This document shows positions 7,301 to 15,918 of a DNA stretch of 64,000 nt, piece by piece. Within the stretch, counting starts at the first letter, position 1. Every line of letters begins with the position of its first letter. Source of the stretch: CALEMW01 sp964343835. GTDB taxonomy: Bacteria > Krumholzibacteriota > Krumholzibacteriia > LZORAL124-64-63. Both the position numbers and the translations under genes were made by a program. The notes under the pieces were generated by a model. It was not told the origin of the DNA. It was given only the letters and a program-made list of their open reading frames with translations, and searched no databases. The stretch is taken from assembly GCA_964343835.1 (NCBI GenBank), contig CAYFKR010000016.1, positions 1 to 64,000 of the forward strand, written 5' to 3'.

Positions 7301-8236
7301 ATGAGGACCGCACTGCTGATCACGCTGCTCGCCGCCACCGCCGCGGCCCAACCCATCGTCAGCATCTACACCACGCCGGACAAGTCGCCCGTCGGACCCT
7401 GGGACCAGGTGCCCTACGGCACGGTCCAGACCCTCTACGTGGTGGTGGAGAACGCCGGCATGATGGTGGCGGGGACGTCGTTCCGCCTCGAGGATTCCGG
7501 CGCCTTCATGAGGCTCGGCGAGTCCTATCCCGACGGCGTGGTGATCGGCGACCTGGCTGCGGGTGTGGAGATCGGGCTCACCACGCCGATCCCCCAGTTC
7601 GACTCGCCGGCGGTGGTGGCCAGTTTCGAGATCTACGTGGACCGGCTTTCCGATGTGACCTACCTGATCGTTCCGCACCCGGACGAGGCGTCGGTCCTGG
7701 TGGCCGACAGCCAGGCCCAGATCCATCAGGCCGACGGCAACAGCCTGGAGCTGCGATCGTTCATCCGTCCCGAGATCGGCATCTTCTTCGACGACCAGGG
7801 CACCGCGCTGGAGGGGACCTTCGCCGGGGGCGAGGGCCAGACGGCCACGGCCTACCTCATGCTGCGCGACCTCGACCATCCCGCCGACGGCGTCTACCTG
7901 AGCCTGGACCTGCCCGAGGGGATCGAGCTGCTGGACATGACCCTGCCGACCGGCGGGTCGGTGAGCGGCGACATGGGCACCGGCGCGATCCTGAGCTACA
8001 GCCCGCGCATCCCGGCGGGGGGGACCGCCATGCTCGCCACCCTGGAGCTCAGCACCGGGACCACCCTCGGGGATCGCATGCTGACGGTGGACGGCCATGT
8101 CGACTACGGCACCGTGCCGTTCGTCTACGTGGCGCCGAGCGGGGCCTACACGGCCGACGCCCTCTCGACCCTGCTGTCCATCCCCGTCCCCAACGAGGAC
8201 CGGAGCTGGGGCGGGGTGAAGGCGCTCTTCCGCTAG
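7301..8236 (+). CDS. Secreted protein of unknown function with C-terminal GVKALFR tail
   Basis: 311 residues. A clear signal peptide (MRTALLITLLAATAAAQ) is followed by a soluble, beta-rich, acidic protein without cysteines. Two similar halves look like Ig-like or cohesin-like sandwiches (for example VYLSLDLPEGIELLDMTL...GGTAMLATLELSTGTTLGDRMLTV). I recognise no enzyme motif. The last residues are RSWGGVKALFR-stop, nearly identical to the tail of the otherwise unrelated secreted protein at 54108-54884. Its TAG stop codon lies within the left end of the palindromic element at 8233-8400. Good Shine-Dalgarno (GGAGGG) and extended -10 promoter upstream. Confidence 0.8.
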   Translation: MRTALLITLLAATAAAQPIVSIYTTPDKSPVGPWDQVPYGTVQTLYVVVENAGMMVAGTSFRLEDSGAFMRLGESYPDGVVIGDLAAGVEIGLTTPIPQFDSPAVVASFEIYVDRLSDVTYLIVPHPDEASVLVADSQAQIHQADGNSLELRSFIRPEIGIFFDDQGTALEGTFAGGEGQTATAYLMLRDLDHPADGVYLSLDLPEGIELLDMTLPTGGSVSGDMGTGAILSYSPRIPAGGTAMLATLELSTGTTLGDRMLTVDGHVDYGTVPFVYVAPSGAYTADALSTLLSIPVPNEDRSWGGVKALFR

Positions 8237-8400
8237 CAGGCTGTTGAAAAACTCCTCCCGTCGCTTTGTACGGCTCACGGTTTCGCACTCTTCGTTACGA
8301 CTCCTCGCCATAGCTATGGCTATGCCTGCGGATTCGCGCCTCGATTGCAAAACCGTGAGCCGCACACAGCTCGGTCCGGAGTTCTTCAACAGCCTGCTAG
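8233..8400. mobile_element. 168 bp palindromic MITE-like element between convergent genes
   Basis: The ends are a perfect 16 bp inverted repeat (8233-8248 and 8385-8400, CTAGCAGGCTGTTGAA). Further in there is a 13 bp inverted repeat (8271-8283 with 8350-8362) and a central 14 bp palindrome (8307-8320, GCCATAGCTATGGC). It is lower in GC than its surroundings and holds no gene. Terminal GCAGGCTGTTGAA-type repeats are familiar from IS-related miniature elements. The CTAG at each end provides the TAG stop codons of both flanking genes (8234-8236 on plus, 8397-8399 on minus). As a long hairpin it may also end transcription in both directions. Confidence 0.75.
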
Positions 8401-10784
8401 TCCGGAGACAGCGTCAGCACGTGGCGCGCCGCTCCCGGCAGCAGCGGCGTGGGCCGACCCTCGGCCCACGCGTCGTGACCCGCCCTGAAGTACGGCGACA
8501 GGGGGTGGCCGCTCTGGCCCCCCGGCATGTGCAGGATCCCCTGCTCTTCCCTTCCCGGCGACACCACCATGCGTTCGCTGGCGCCGCTGCCGCGGTGCTG
8601 GACCCGCGGCATGTGGGAGTCGCCGGGCAGGGCGACGGGCTCGGTGGCCAGCCAGCGTTCCAGCGCCGGGGCGAACCAGGCGAAGGGGTGGCGGACGATC
8701 ACGGTGTTGCGCTCGCCCCAGGTATACGATCCGGCGGACAGCGCGGCGCGGTCCATGGCGGCGTCGACGGCGGCCAGCACCACGTCGTCCCAGTCCCCGT
8801 GGGCGGGGGGCAGCAGGTGGTCGGGACGCTCGGACAGCAGGCGCCGGGCCACGGCGTGGCGGTAGGGCAGGCTGGAGGGGTGGAAGTCGGGGTCGACGGC
8901 GTCGGCGGCGGCCGTGTAGCACCCGTAGAGGTCGGCCATGACCAGGTACATGACGTCGCGGACCAGACGGTAGCCGGTCGAGCCGGGGGAGGCGTGCCCG
9001 TCCCAGCTCTCCTTCACGGTGCGGATGAAGGCGCAGCGACGGCCGCTGGTGTCGTCGACGGCTCCCCGGGCGGCGATGTCCAGGAACAGGCTGCGCCACT
9101 CGCCCAGGAACAGGGCCCGATCGTCGAGCTGGATCGCGAGCATGTCCGCCTCGACGGGGCTCTCGAGGGCGCGCAGGCCGTCGCGGATCTGGCGGGCGCG
9201 GGCGCCCAGGCCGTAGCCGCCGTCGCCCACCATGGCCAGGTCGCGGCCTGCGAGGGTGCGGTTGTTGGCGGTCCACAGCCGGCCCTCCGGCGGGTCCACG
9301 ATGCGGGGCTGCTCGTCGGCGTCCAGCCAGCCGTCCCAGCGGCATGTACCGCCGGCCCACGATACGGGCGTGCGGCCGTCCCAGCCCACGCGCCGGGGGA
9401 TGCGTCCGGCCACGGTCCAGGCGATGCGGCCGTCGCGGTCGGCGCACACGAGGTTCTGATGGGGGATGCCCATGGTCGGGGCCAGGGCCACGGCCTCGTC
9501 CACCGTGTCCACATCCTCCATGCCCAGCAGCGCCACGTTCACGCCGCCCGGCAAGTGGGGCGTCCAGCGCAGGGCCAGGGGGCGGCCCGCCGCGTCCCGG
9601 TACCACACCGGACCCCAGCGCGACTCCTGGAAGACCAGAGTGTCGGGGGCGGCGCCCGCCACCTCGATGACCTCCGTGACCCGGCGGAGGGATTCCCAGC
9701 CGTCGGGCGTGCGGTAGCGGGTCGAGTCGTCCGGCGCGATCTCCAGCACCACCAGGTCGGACCAGTCCCCGAACGTGTTGGTGAACCCCCAGGCCACGCG
9801 GCCGTTGCTGCCGGCGATCACGCCCGGGGTGCCGGGCAGGGTCACGCCCACCACCGAGCGTTCGCCTTCGGGTGAGTCCCAGCTCAGCCGGGCCCGGTAC
9901 CAGATGTTGGGCAGGGCGTGGCCCAGGTGCATGTCGTCGGCCAGCAGGGCACCGCCGTGGGCGGTGAGGCGACCGGCCACCGCCCAGTTGTTGCTGCCGG
10001 CCATGTCGTGGCGGGGGACGGGTTCGCCCAGGGCTGCGATACGGGTGGTGTCGGGCGTCCAGGTGCGCACGTCCATTTCGGCGGCCGTCGGCAGCGGACG
10101 CTCGGGGAGAAGGTCGCCCTGAAGAGGGGCGGCCCAACGGTCCTCGGCGTCGAGCAGGAGACTGGCCAGGGGGGCGGGCACCGTGTCCCGCACCAGACCC
10201 AGGTGGTGCTCGGTCTCGGCGGTGGACACGCTCAGGTCCAGGAACATGGCGCAGATGGTGAGGATGGTGTCCTCGGGGCGCCACGGCTCGGGGTCGAGAC
10301 GCAGGGCGAGGTACTCGAACGGACGGTTGCGGAGGTCGTCGATACCGGCGTTCACGCCGTCGGTGTAGGCCTCGAGCAGGGCGCGGTCTCGGTCATCCAG
10401 GGCGGCGACCACGGCGACGGCCCGCTCGCGGAACCGGTGGCGACGCGTGTCGCGGTCGGCGTCCAGGGCGGCGGAACCGAACAGGGCGGCCAGCTCGCCG
10501 GCGGCGTTGCGGCGCAGGAGGTCCATCTGGAAGAAGCGGTCCTGGGCGTGGAGCCAGCCGAGGGCGCGGGAAGCGTCCATGCGATTCACGGCGTGGACGT
10601 CCGGGATGCCCAGCGAATCGCGGGCCACCGTCACGGGGGCCGACAGCCCCGGCAGGGACCGTTCGCCGTCGAGTCGGGGCAGGCTGCCTCTCAGCATCAC
10701 GGTGCCGGCGATCAGGGCGATGGCGGCGACGCCCGCCACCACGGAGAGGACGATCAGCAGGGTACGGCGCAGGCGTCGGAGCAT
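8397..10784 (-). CDS. Penicillin acylase family (Ntn-hydrolase) protein, membrane-anchored
   Basis: 795 residues. One N-terminal membrane or signal segment (about 8-30) precedes the acylase alpha region (VTVARDSLGIPDVHAVN, ALGWLHAQDRFFQMDLLRR). The autocatalytic cleavage site and nucleophile Ser264 are in AGSNNWAVAG, and the beta chain has DDMHLGHALPNIWY. The family cleaves amide bonds of penicillins, N-acyl-homoserine lactones or cyclic lipopeptides; the substrate is not predictable here. It acts outside the cytoplasmic membrane. The ATG at 10784 was chosen because GGAGGAAACG lies upstream; the open frame is longer. The stop codon lies in the right end of the MITE-like element. Confidence 0.92.
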   Translation of the reverse strand: MLRRLRRTLLIVLSVVAGVAAIALIAGTVMLRGSLPRLDGERSLPGLSAPVTVARDSLGIPDVHAVNRMDASRALGWLHAQDRFFQMDLLRRNAAGELAALFGSAALDADRDTRRHRFRERAVAVVAALDDRDRALLEAYTDGVNAGIDDLRNRPFEYLALRLDPEPWRPEDTILTICAMFLDLSVSTAETEHHLGLVRDTVPAPLASLLLDAEDRWAAPLQGDLLPERPLPTAAEMDVRTWTPDTTRIAALGEPVPRHDMAGSNNWAVAGRLTAHGGALLADDMHLGHALPNIWYRARLSWDSPEGERSVVGVTLPGTPGVIAGSNGRVAWGFTNTFGDWSDLVVLEIAPDDSTRYRTPDGWESLRRVTEVIEVAGAAPDTLVFQESRWGPVWYRDAAGRPLALRWTPHLPGGVNVALLGMEDVDTVDEAVALAPTMGIPHQNLVCADRDGRIAWTVAGRIPRRVGWDGRTPVSWAGGTCRWDGWLDADEQPRIVDPPEGRLWTANNRTLAGRDLAMVGDGGYGLGARARQIRDGLRALESPVEADMLAIQLDDRALFLGEWRSLFLDIAARGAVDDTSGRRCAFIRTVKESWDGHASPGSTGYRLVRDVMYLVMADLYGCYTAAADAVDPDFHPSSLPYRHAVARRLLSERPDHLLPPAHGDWDDVVLAAVDAAMDRAALSAGSYTWGERNTVIVRHPFAWFAPALERWLATEPVALPGDSHMPRVQHRGSGASERMVVSPGREEQGILHMPGGQSGHPLSPYFRAGHDAWAEGRPTPLLPGAARHVLTLSPD

Positions 10785-10917
10785 CGTTTCCTCCGGAGTG
10801 TGCGGTGAGCGACGGTCCGCGATCCTAGCCGAGGGCTTCGGAGGCCGCAAGGTTCCCGCCATGGACAGGGGGACGGCGGTGGGGCAATCTCGCCGGGCCG
10901 TCCAAGGAGGAGGACCC

Positions 10918-11634
10918 ATGAGCAACGCCGTCATCATCGGAGCCACGTCGGGAATCGGCCGCGCCCTGGCCCGCGAATTGTCGCGGGCCGGCTGGACCGT
11001 GGGCGTCACGGGACGCAGGACCGCGCTGCTGGAGGAGGTCGCCGGGGAGTTGCCCGGTCCGTCCTTCACCCGCCCCATGGACGTGACCGACACGGACGCG
11101 GCCGTCGCCACCTACCGGAACCTCGCCGCCGAGATGGGCGGCGTCGATCTCGTGGTGCTCAATGCCGCCGTCGGATTCCTGGACGACTCCTTGCCCTGGG
11201 ACCTCGACCGCGCCGTGATCGACACCAACGTGCGCGGCTTCGCCGCCCTGGCCAACGCCGCCTACCACGACTTCGCGGAGCGGGGCGGCGGCCACCTGAC
11301 GGGCATCTCCTCGGTGGCGGCGGTCCGCGGCGGCGGAGCTCCGGCCTACTTTGCCTCGAAGGCGTTCGTCTCCAGCTACCTGGAGGGGCTGCGTATCGTC
11401 GCGCGGAAGAAGGGGCTGCCCATCCACGTCACCGAGATCAGGCCGGGGTTCGTGGACGCCCCCCTGGCGCTGGGCGAAGGACAGTTCTGGGTGGTGCCGG
11501 TGGACGAGGCGGCGCGGCAGATCCACCAGGCGATCCGGCGGCGGCGCCGGCGCGTCTACGTGTCTCGGCGCTGGGGGCTGGTGGCCCGTGTCATGCAGTG
11601 GGCGCCAGGCTTCCTGTACGAGCGATTCGTCTGA
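10918..11634 (+). CDS. Short-chain dehydrogenase/reductase (SDR)
   Basis: 238 residues, a classical SDR. The nucleotide-binding motif GATSGIG is at 8-14, LNAAVG (NAA/NAG equivalent) at about 81-86, catalytic Ser at 131/132 and YxxxK at Y144/K148 (AYFASKAF), then RPGFVDAPL. GRR after beta-2 suggests NADP(H). The substrate is unknown. AAGGAGGAGG precedes the ATG at 10918. It diverges from the acylase gene with a 133-base gap. Confidence 0.93.
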   Translation: MSNAVIIGATSGIGRALARELSRAGWTVGVTGRRTALLEEVAGELPGPSFTRPMDVTDTDAAVATYRNLAAEMGGVDLVVLNAAVGFLDDSLPWDLDRAVIDTNVRGFAALANAAYHDFAERGGGHLTGISSVAAVRGGGAPAYFASKAFVSSYLEGLRIVARKKGLPIHVTEIRPGFVDAPLALGEGQFWVVPVDEAARQIHQAIRRRRRRVYVSRRWGLVARVMQWAPGFLYERFV

Positions 11635-11647
11635 CACCCTCCCCATC

Positions 11648-11656
11648 TGGTATGAT
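11648..11656 (+). promoter_or_regulatory. Extended -10 promoter for the small membrane protein at 11689
   Basis: TGGTATGAT followed by CA, identical over 11 bases to the element at 7208-7218. A CTGACA sits 14 bases further upstream, too close for a standard -35, which extended -10 promoters can do without. Confidence 0.4.
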
Positions 11657-11688
11657 CAAGCCATGGACTCCCCGGAAGGAGGGACGAC

Positions 11689-11895
11689 ATGGACATGTGG
11701 CGCTGGATGGACGTCCGGGCCCGGCGGCTCGGCATCGTCGAGACCAAGCTGGTCCAGGGGGCCGCCATGGCCCTGGTCCTGCTGATCGCCAAGCTGGAGC
11801 CGCGGATCCTCGCGCCGGAGGCGTGGGTGTTCGCGGCTCTCGCGTTGCTGCTGGCCGCGTGGCCGGTGGTGGTGTTCTGGCGGCCGGACCGCTGA
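11689..11895 (+). CDS. Small membrane protein, function unknown
   Basis: 68 residues: an amphipathic Trp/Arg-rich start (MDMWRWMDVRARRLG), a hydrophobic helix (about 21-35) and a second one (about 45-63) ending VVVFWRPDR. AAGGAGG lies 8-9 bases before the ATG and an extended -10 promoter lies upstream, which supports a real gene. No family recognised. Confidence 0.65.
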   Translation: MDMWRWMDVRARRLGIVETKLVQGAAMALVLLIAKLEPRILAPEAWVFAALALLLAAWPVVVFWRPDR

Positions 11896-11995
11896 GCGTC
11901 CGGAGGGCGGAACCGTCATTGAACGACGACGTTCGATGGGGGATGATGGTCGCATCGACCACAACCATCCCATCCTCCATCGAATGCGGGACTCC

Positions 11996-13192
11996 ATGAA
12001 GACGATCCTCTGCCTGCTGCTCGCGACGGCCTCCCTGGCCGCCGCCGAACCCATCCTCATCACCGCCCCCGCCGATCCGCCGACCATCGAGACGTGGACC
12101 TTCGAGGAGCAGTGGTCCATCGAGGGCGACGACCCCGACGCACCGCTCATGGGCGTGATCAACGACTCGTCCGTGGATGCCGACGGCAACGTGCTGCTGA
12201 TGGACATGCAGCTGTCGCAGGTGCTGGTGATCTCCCCGGACGGGGAGCTGGTGCGCACGCTGGGCCGTTCGGGCGAGGGGCCGGGGGAGGCGACCAACCC
12301 CATGGGCATGGTCGTGTTCGACGACGGGTCCGTCGGACTGCGGCCGCTGGGGCCGGCCAAGGTGGTCCGGGTCGCCGCGGACGGCACGCCGCTGCCGTCG
12401 ATCCTGCCCGACCGGTCGTACGAGCTCTGGTGGAACGTCGAGTCCCGCGCGGGGGTGACCGTCGTCTCGGGGCAGTACAACGACTACTCGCAGCCGGCGA
12501 AGGACCGTCCGTCGACCCACTTCATCGCCTCGCTCGACGCTGAAGGGCGCCATGCCCACGTGTATGCCGAGAACGTGGTCGTCACCAACTGGGAGCACCC
12601 GGTCCACGACGAAGCCGAGCGATACTTCCCGAGCAACACCTGGTGCCTGCTGTCGGACGGCACCATGGTCATCGCCCGGGACCGCGACCTCTATCGCCTG
12701 GAGTTCGTGGCGCCGGACGGCGAGGTCGTCCGCGTGGTGGAGAGGCCGTTCGAACCCCACGCCAGGTCCGACGAGGACCTGGAGGGCCTGGCGGCCGGCG
12801 TGACCTACACCAGCGGGGGACGGCAGCTGGAGGTGGAGACCCGGTTCCTGCCCACCGATCCGGCAATCTTCAGCATGACGGCCATGGGCGACGACACGAT
12901 CCTGGTGACCTCGTGCAAAGCCTACAGGGACCTGCCCGACGGCGTGCTCCGGCGCCTCGACGCCTTCGGCCCCGACGGCGAGTTCCGGGGTGAGATCCTG
13001 GTGGCCCACGAGATCGAGCAGGGCAAGGACAGCTTCCGGATCCTGCCCGACGGCCGGGCGCTCGCGGTCCGCAATGCGACCTCGGCCAGCCGGTCGTTCT
13101 GGGCGAACCGCTCGTCGACGATCGAGGAGGAGGAAGACGACGGTTCCGACGACGTCATGCTCGACGTCGTCTGCCTGACCCCCATCCGCTGA
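11996..13192 (+). CDS. Secreted six-bladed beta-propeller-like protein
   Basis: 398 residues. The signal peptide (MKTILCLLLATASLAAA) is followed by a propeller-type sequence with repeated blades: DSSVDADGNVLLMDMQLSQ, VLVISPDGELVRTLGRSGEGPGE, RVAADGTPLP, EFVAPDGEVVRVV. This is the layout of the 6-bladed beta-propeller proteins common in FCB bacteria. Binding partner unknown. The ATG at 11996 was chosen for its signal peptide; its Shine-Dalgarno site is weak. An acidic stretch (IEEEEDDGSDD) lies near the C terminus. Confidence 0.75.
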   Translation: MKTILCLLLATASLAAAEPILITAPADPPTIETWTFEEQWSIEGDDPDAPLMGVINDSSVDADGNVLLMDMQLSQVLVISPDGELVRTLGRSGEGPGEATNPMGMVVFDDGSVGLRPLGPAKVVRVAADGTPLPSILPDRSYELWWNVESRAGVTVVSGQYNDYSQPAKDRPSTHFIASLDAEGRHAHVYAENVVVTNWEHPVHDEAERYFPSNTWCLLSDGTMVIARDRDLYRLEFVAPDGEVVRVVERPFEPHARSDEDLEGLAAGVTYTSGGRQLEVETRFLPTDPAIFSMTAMGDDTILVTSCKAYRDLPDGVLRRLDAFGPDGEFRGEILVAHEIEQGKDSFRILPDGRALAVRNATSASRSFWANRSSTIEEEEDDGSDDVMLDVVCLTPIR

Positions 13193-13304
13193 ATCCGGAT
13201 TGTCCGTTGACCCGGAGCCGCCCGTACCCCACTATGGATGCGGGCGGCGGCTGTCCCGTCGCGCGCCCTCCGCGTTCCCACGACCCCCGCAGTTGTTGTT
13301 CGGT

Positions 13305-13320
13305 CGGAGCCAAGGCTCCG
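13305..13320 (+). other. Perfect hairpin in the leader of the rho gene
   Basis: CGGAGCC-AA-GGCTCCG, 40 bases before the rho start. The 167-base leader (13193-13359) also has a TTGACC at 13207 with no convincing -10. A role in rho autoregulation would be a guess. Confidence 0.35.
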
Positions 13321-13359
13321 TCCCGGTCCGAATGCCATACCCCATCAGGAGACGACTCG

Positions 13360-14465
13360 ATGACGGATCAGGTCACCGGCGTGCTCACGCTCCATCAGAA
13401 GGGCGGCGGATTCCTGCGCGACAGGTCCCGCTCGTACCAGTCCTCGGGGCAGGACGTGTTCGTGCCCCAGCAGCTCATCCGCGAGCTGGACCTGGTGGCG
13501 GGCGCCGACATCGTGGGTACGGCCCAGAAGGGGAAGAAGGGCATGCGCCTGGCCCGCGTGGACACGGTGTGCGGCCTGAAGCCCGCCGACTACCGCGAGC
13601 GCACCAACTACGAGAATCTCACGGCCCTGAGTCCCGACGAGCGTTTCCGCATCGGCGACTCGGGGAACCTGACCATGCGCCTGGTGGAGCTCATCGCGCC
13701 CATCGGCAAGGGCACGCGCGGCCTCATCGTGGCCCCGCCCAAGACGGGCAAGACCCGCATCCTGGAGGAGCTGGCCAACGCCATCACCGCCTGTTCCCCG
13801 GACACCCGCGTGATCGCCCTGCTCATCGACGAGCGGCCCGAGGAGGTCACCCACTTCCGCCGCCAGGTGAAGGCCGAGGTGCTGGCCAGTTCCAGCGACC
13901 AGAGCGTGGAGTCCCACGTGCAGCTCGCGGAGATGGTCATGGCCAACGCCCGCTGCGAGCTGGAGTGCGGCAACGACGTGGTGCTGCTCGTGGACAGCCT
14001 CACGCGCATGGCCCGCGCCTTCAACTCCAACGACAAGGGCAGCAAGCGCACCATGACCGGCGGCGTGGGGGCCGGTGCCCTGGAGATCCCCCGCAAGTTC
14101 TTCGGCATGGCCCGCAACATCGAGCATGGCGGTTCGGTGACGGTCATCGCCACGGCCCTGATCGAGACGGGCTCGCGCATGGACGAGGTGATCTTCGAGG
14201 AGTTCAAGGGCACCGGCAACATGGAGCTGGTGCTGAGCCGCTCGCTGGCCGAGTCGCGCATCTTCCCCGCGGTGGACCTGCGCGCCAGCGGCACCCGTCG
14301 CGACGACCTCATGTTCACCCCCGAGGAGATGAACTGGCTCAACTCCGTGCGCCGGTTCCTGGCCAGCCGCGATCCGCGCTCGGCCCTCCAGGGCATCCTG
14401 ACCCAGCTCGAGAAGTCGCCGACCAACGCCGACCTCATGAAAGCCATCCGCATCCAGGAGGAACG

Positions 14466-14469
<4 letters not shown>
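13360..14469 (+). CDS. rho: Transcription termination factor Rho, short form without the N-terminal helical domain
   Basis: 369 residues against about 420 in E. coli. A cold-shock-like RNA-binding domain begins almost at once (GVLTLHQKGGGFLRD...DVFVPQQLIRELDLVAGADIVG, residues 7-53). The RecA-type ATPase follows, with Walker A APPKTGKT at 125-132, Walker B VVLLVDSLTR at 207-216 and the Rho signature SGTRRDDLM at 310-318. What is missing is the N-terminal Rho_N helix bundle. The ATG at 13360 matches the family start; the longer frame gives an unlikely Cys/Pro/Arg-rich extension. It ends in an ATGA overlap with the cyclophilin gene, so the two are translationally coupled. It could be the only Rho or a second copy. 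Confidence 0.93.
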
Positions 14470-14954
<485 letters not shown>

Positions 14955-14986
14955 CGCCCGTCGAACCAAGCAGCGAGGAGACGATC

Positions 14987-15220
14987 TTGGGCAAGAGGAA
15001 TCACTTCACCTTCGAGAAGCGCCGCAAGGAACTCGAGAAGAAGAAGAAGAAGGAAGCCAAGCTCGCGCGGAAGCAGGAGCGCAAGGAAGACGACGTGTCC
15101 GGGCCCCCCATCGCCCCCTTCGACAACGGGCTGGATCCCATGCCCGAAGAGGAGCGCGACGAGGCCGTCGAGACCACCGAGGAGGAGGAGCCCAAGAAGG
15201 ATCCCCTCGACTGGTTCTGA
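14987..15220 (+). CDS. Small Lys-rich charged protein, function unknown
   Basis: 77 residues from a TTG start with GAGGAG about 8 bases upstream. The N-terminal half is very basic (GKRNHFTFEKRRKELEKKK, then further Lys/Arg); the C-terminal half is acidic (EEERDEAVETTEEEE) and ends DPLDWF. I recall similar short proteins beginning FEKRxKE with a basic coiled segment in other bacteria, but no function. It lies 32 bases after the cyclophilin gene and 12 before the ATL gene, within the Rho operon. The basic helix suggests RNA or DNA contact; this is inference. Confidence 0.75.
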   Translation: MGKRNHFTFEKRRKELEKKKKKEAKLARKQERKEDDVSGPPIAPFDNGLDPMPEEERDEAVETTEEEEPKKDPLDWF

Positions 15221-15232
15221 TCGGACCGGAGC

Positions 15233-15556
15233 ATGCGCGCCCGCTGGGAGCATGACGGAATCTACGCGGCCGTCCGGGATGTCCCGACCGGCCGCGTCGC
15301 CACGTACGGCAGGATCGCCGAGCTGGCGGGCCTGCCTCGCCGCTGGCGCCTGGTGGGCCGGGCCCTGAAGGGCCTGCCCGAGGACGCCGGCGTGCCCTGG
15401 CACCGCGTGGTGAACGCCCGCGGCGAGATCAGCGCCCGCCCCGGCGACTCGGTGCCCCTGCAGCGGGTGCTGCTGGAGGACGAGGGCGTGGAATTCGACG
15501 ACCGCGGCCGCATCGACCTGCGCCGCTACGGCTGGACGGGAGGGGAGTCGGAATGA
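15233..15556 (+). CDS. Alkyltransferase-like protein (ATL; MGMT DNA-binding domain without the active cysteine)
   Basis: 107 residues, only the MGMT DNA-binding domain: VPTGRVATYGRIAELAGLP, VGRALKGL, then VPWHRVVNARGEI. The active PCHR cysteine is replaced by Trp56 (PWHR), which defines the ATL group. ATL proteins bind O6-alkylguanine and hand it to nucleotide excision repair instead of repairing it themselves. A true Ogt with PCHR is found at 61736-62293. The last four bases overlap the next start (ATGA). Confidence 0.93.
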   Translation: MRARWEHDGIYAAVRDVPTGRVATYGRIAELAGLPRRWRLVGRALKGLPEDAGVPWHRVVNARGEISARPGDSVPLQRVLLEDEGVEFDDRGRIDLRRYGWTGGESE

Positions 15557-15900
15557 GCCGGAAGAACCTGGTCTGGTCCAGCGACGGCGGACGGGTCCCC
15601 GACGACAAGCAGCGCCGCACCGACGACGAGCCGCGCCGCCCCGCCCAGCCCGCCCCCCGCGACGGCGTCGTCCGCGTCTCCCGCGAGACCAAGGGCCGCA
15701 AGGGCAAGGGCGTGACCCTGGTGACGGGCGTGCCCCTCCAGGGCCCCGACCTCAAGGATCTGGCCAAGGCTCTCAAGCAGCGCTGCGGTTCCGGGGGTAC
15801 CGTCCGGGACGGCGTGATCGAGATCCAGGGCGACCACCGGGACGTGGTGGTCGCCGAACTGGCGAAGAAGGGCTGGACGGTGAAGAAAGCCGGAGGCTAG
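15553..15900 (+). CDS. SUI1/YciH-type translation initiation factor-like protein
   Basis: 115 residues. A disordered charged N terminus (about 1-45) precedes a SUI1/eIF1 fold: RVSRETKGRKGKGVTLVTGVPL, LAKALKQRCGSGGTVRDGVIEIQGDHR, VVAELAKKGWTVK. Bacterial YciH is thought to affect initiation-codon fidelity on the 30S subunit. Last gene of the Rho operon. Confidence 0.94.
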   Translation: MSRKNLVWSSDGGRVPDDKQRRTDDEPRRPAQPAPRDGVVRVSRETKGRKGKGVTLVTGVPLQGPDLKDLAKALKQRCGSGGTVRDGVIEIQGDHRDVVVAELAKKGWTVKKAGG

Positions 15901-15918
15901 CCGCCCCCGGCTCGAACG

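Noticed and set aside
8244..9875. 543-codon open frame starting inside the MITE-like element
   Set aside because: It begins in the palindromic element and continues antisense to the acylase gene; no transposase motif.
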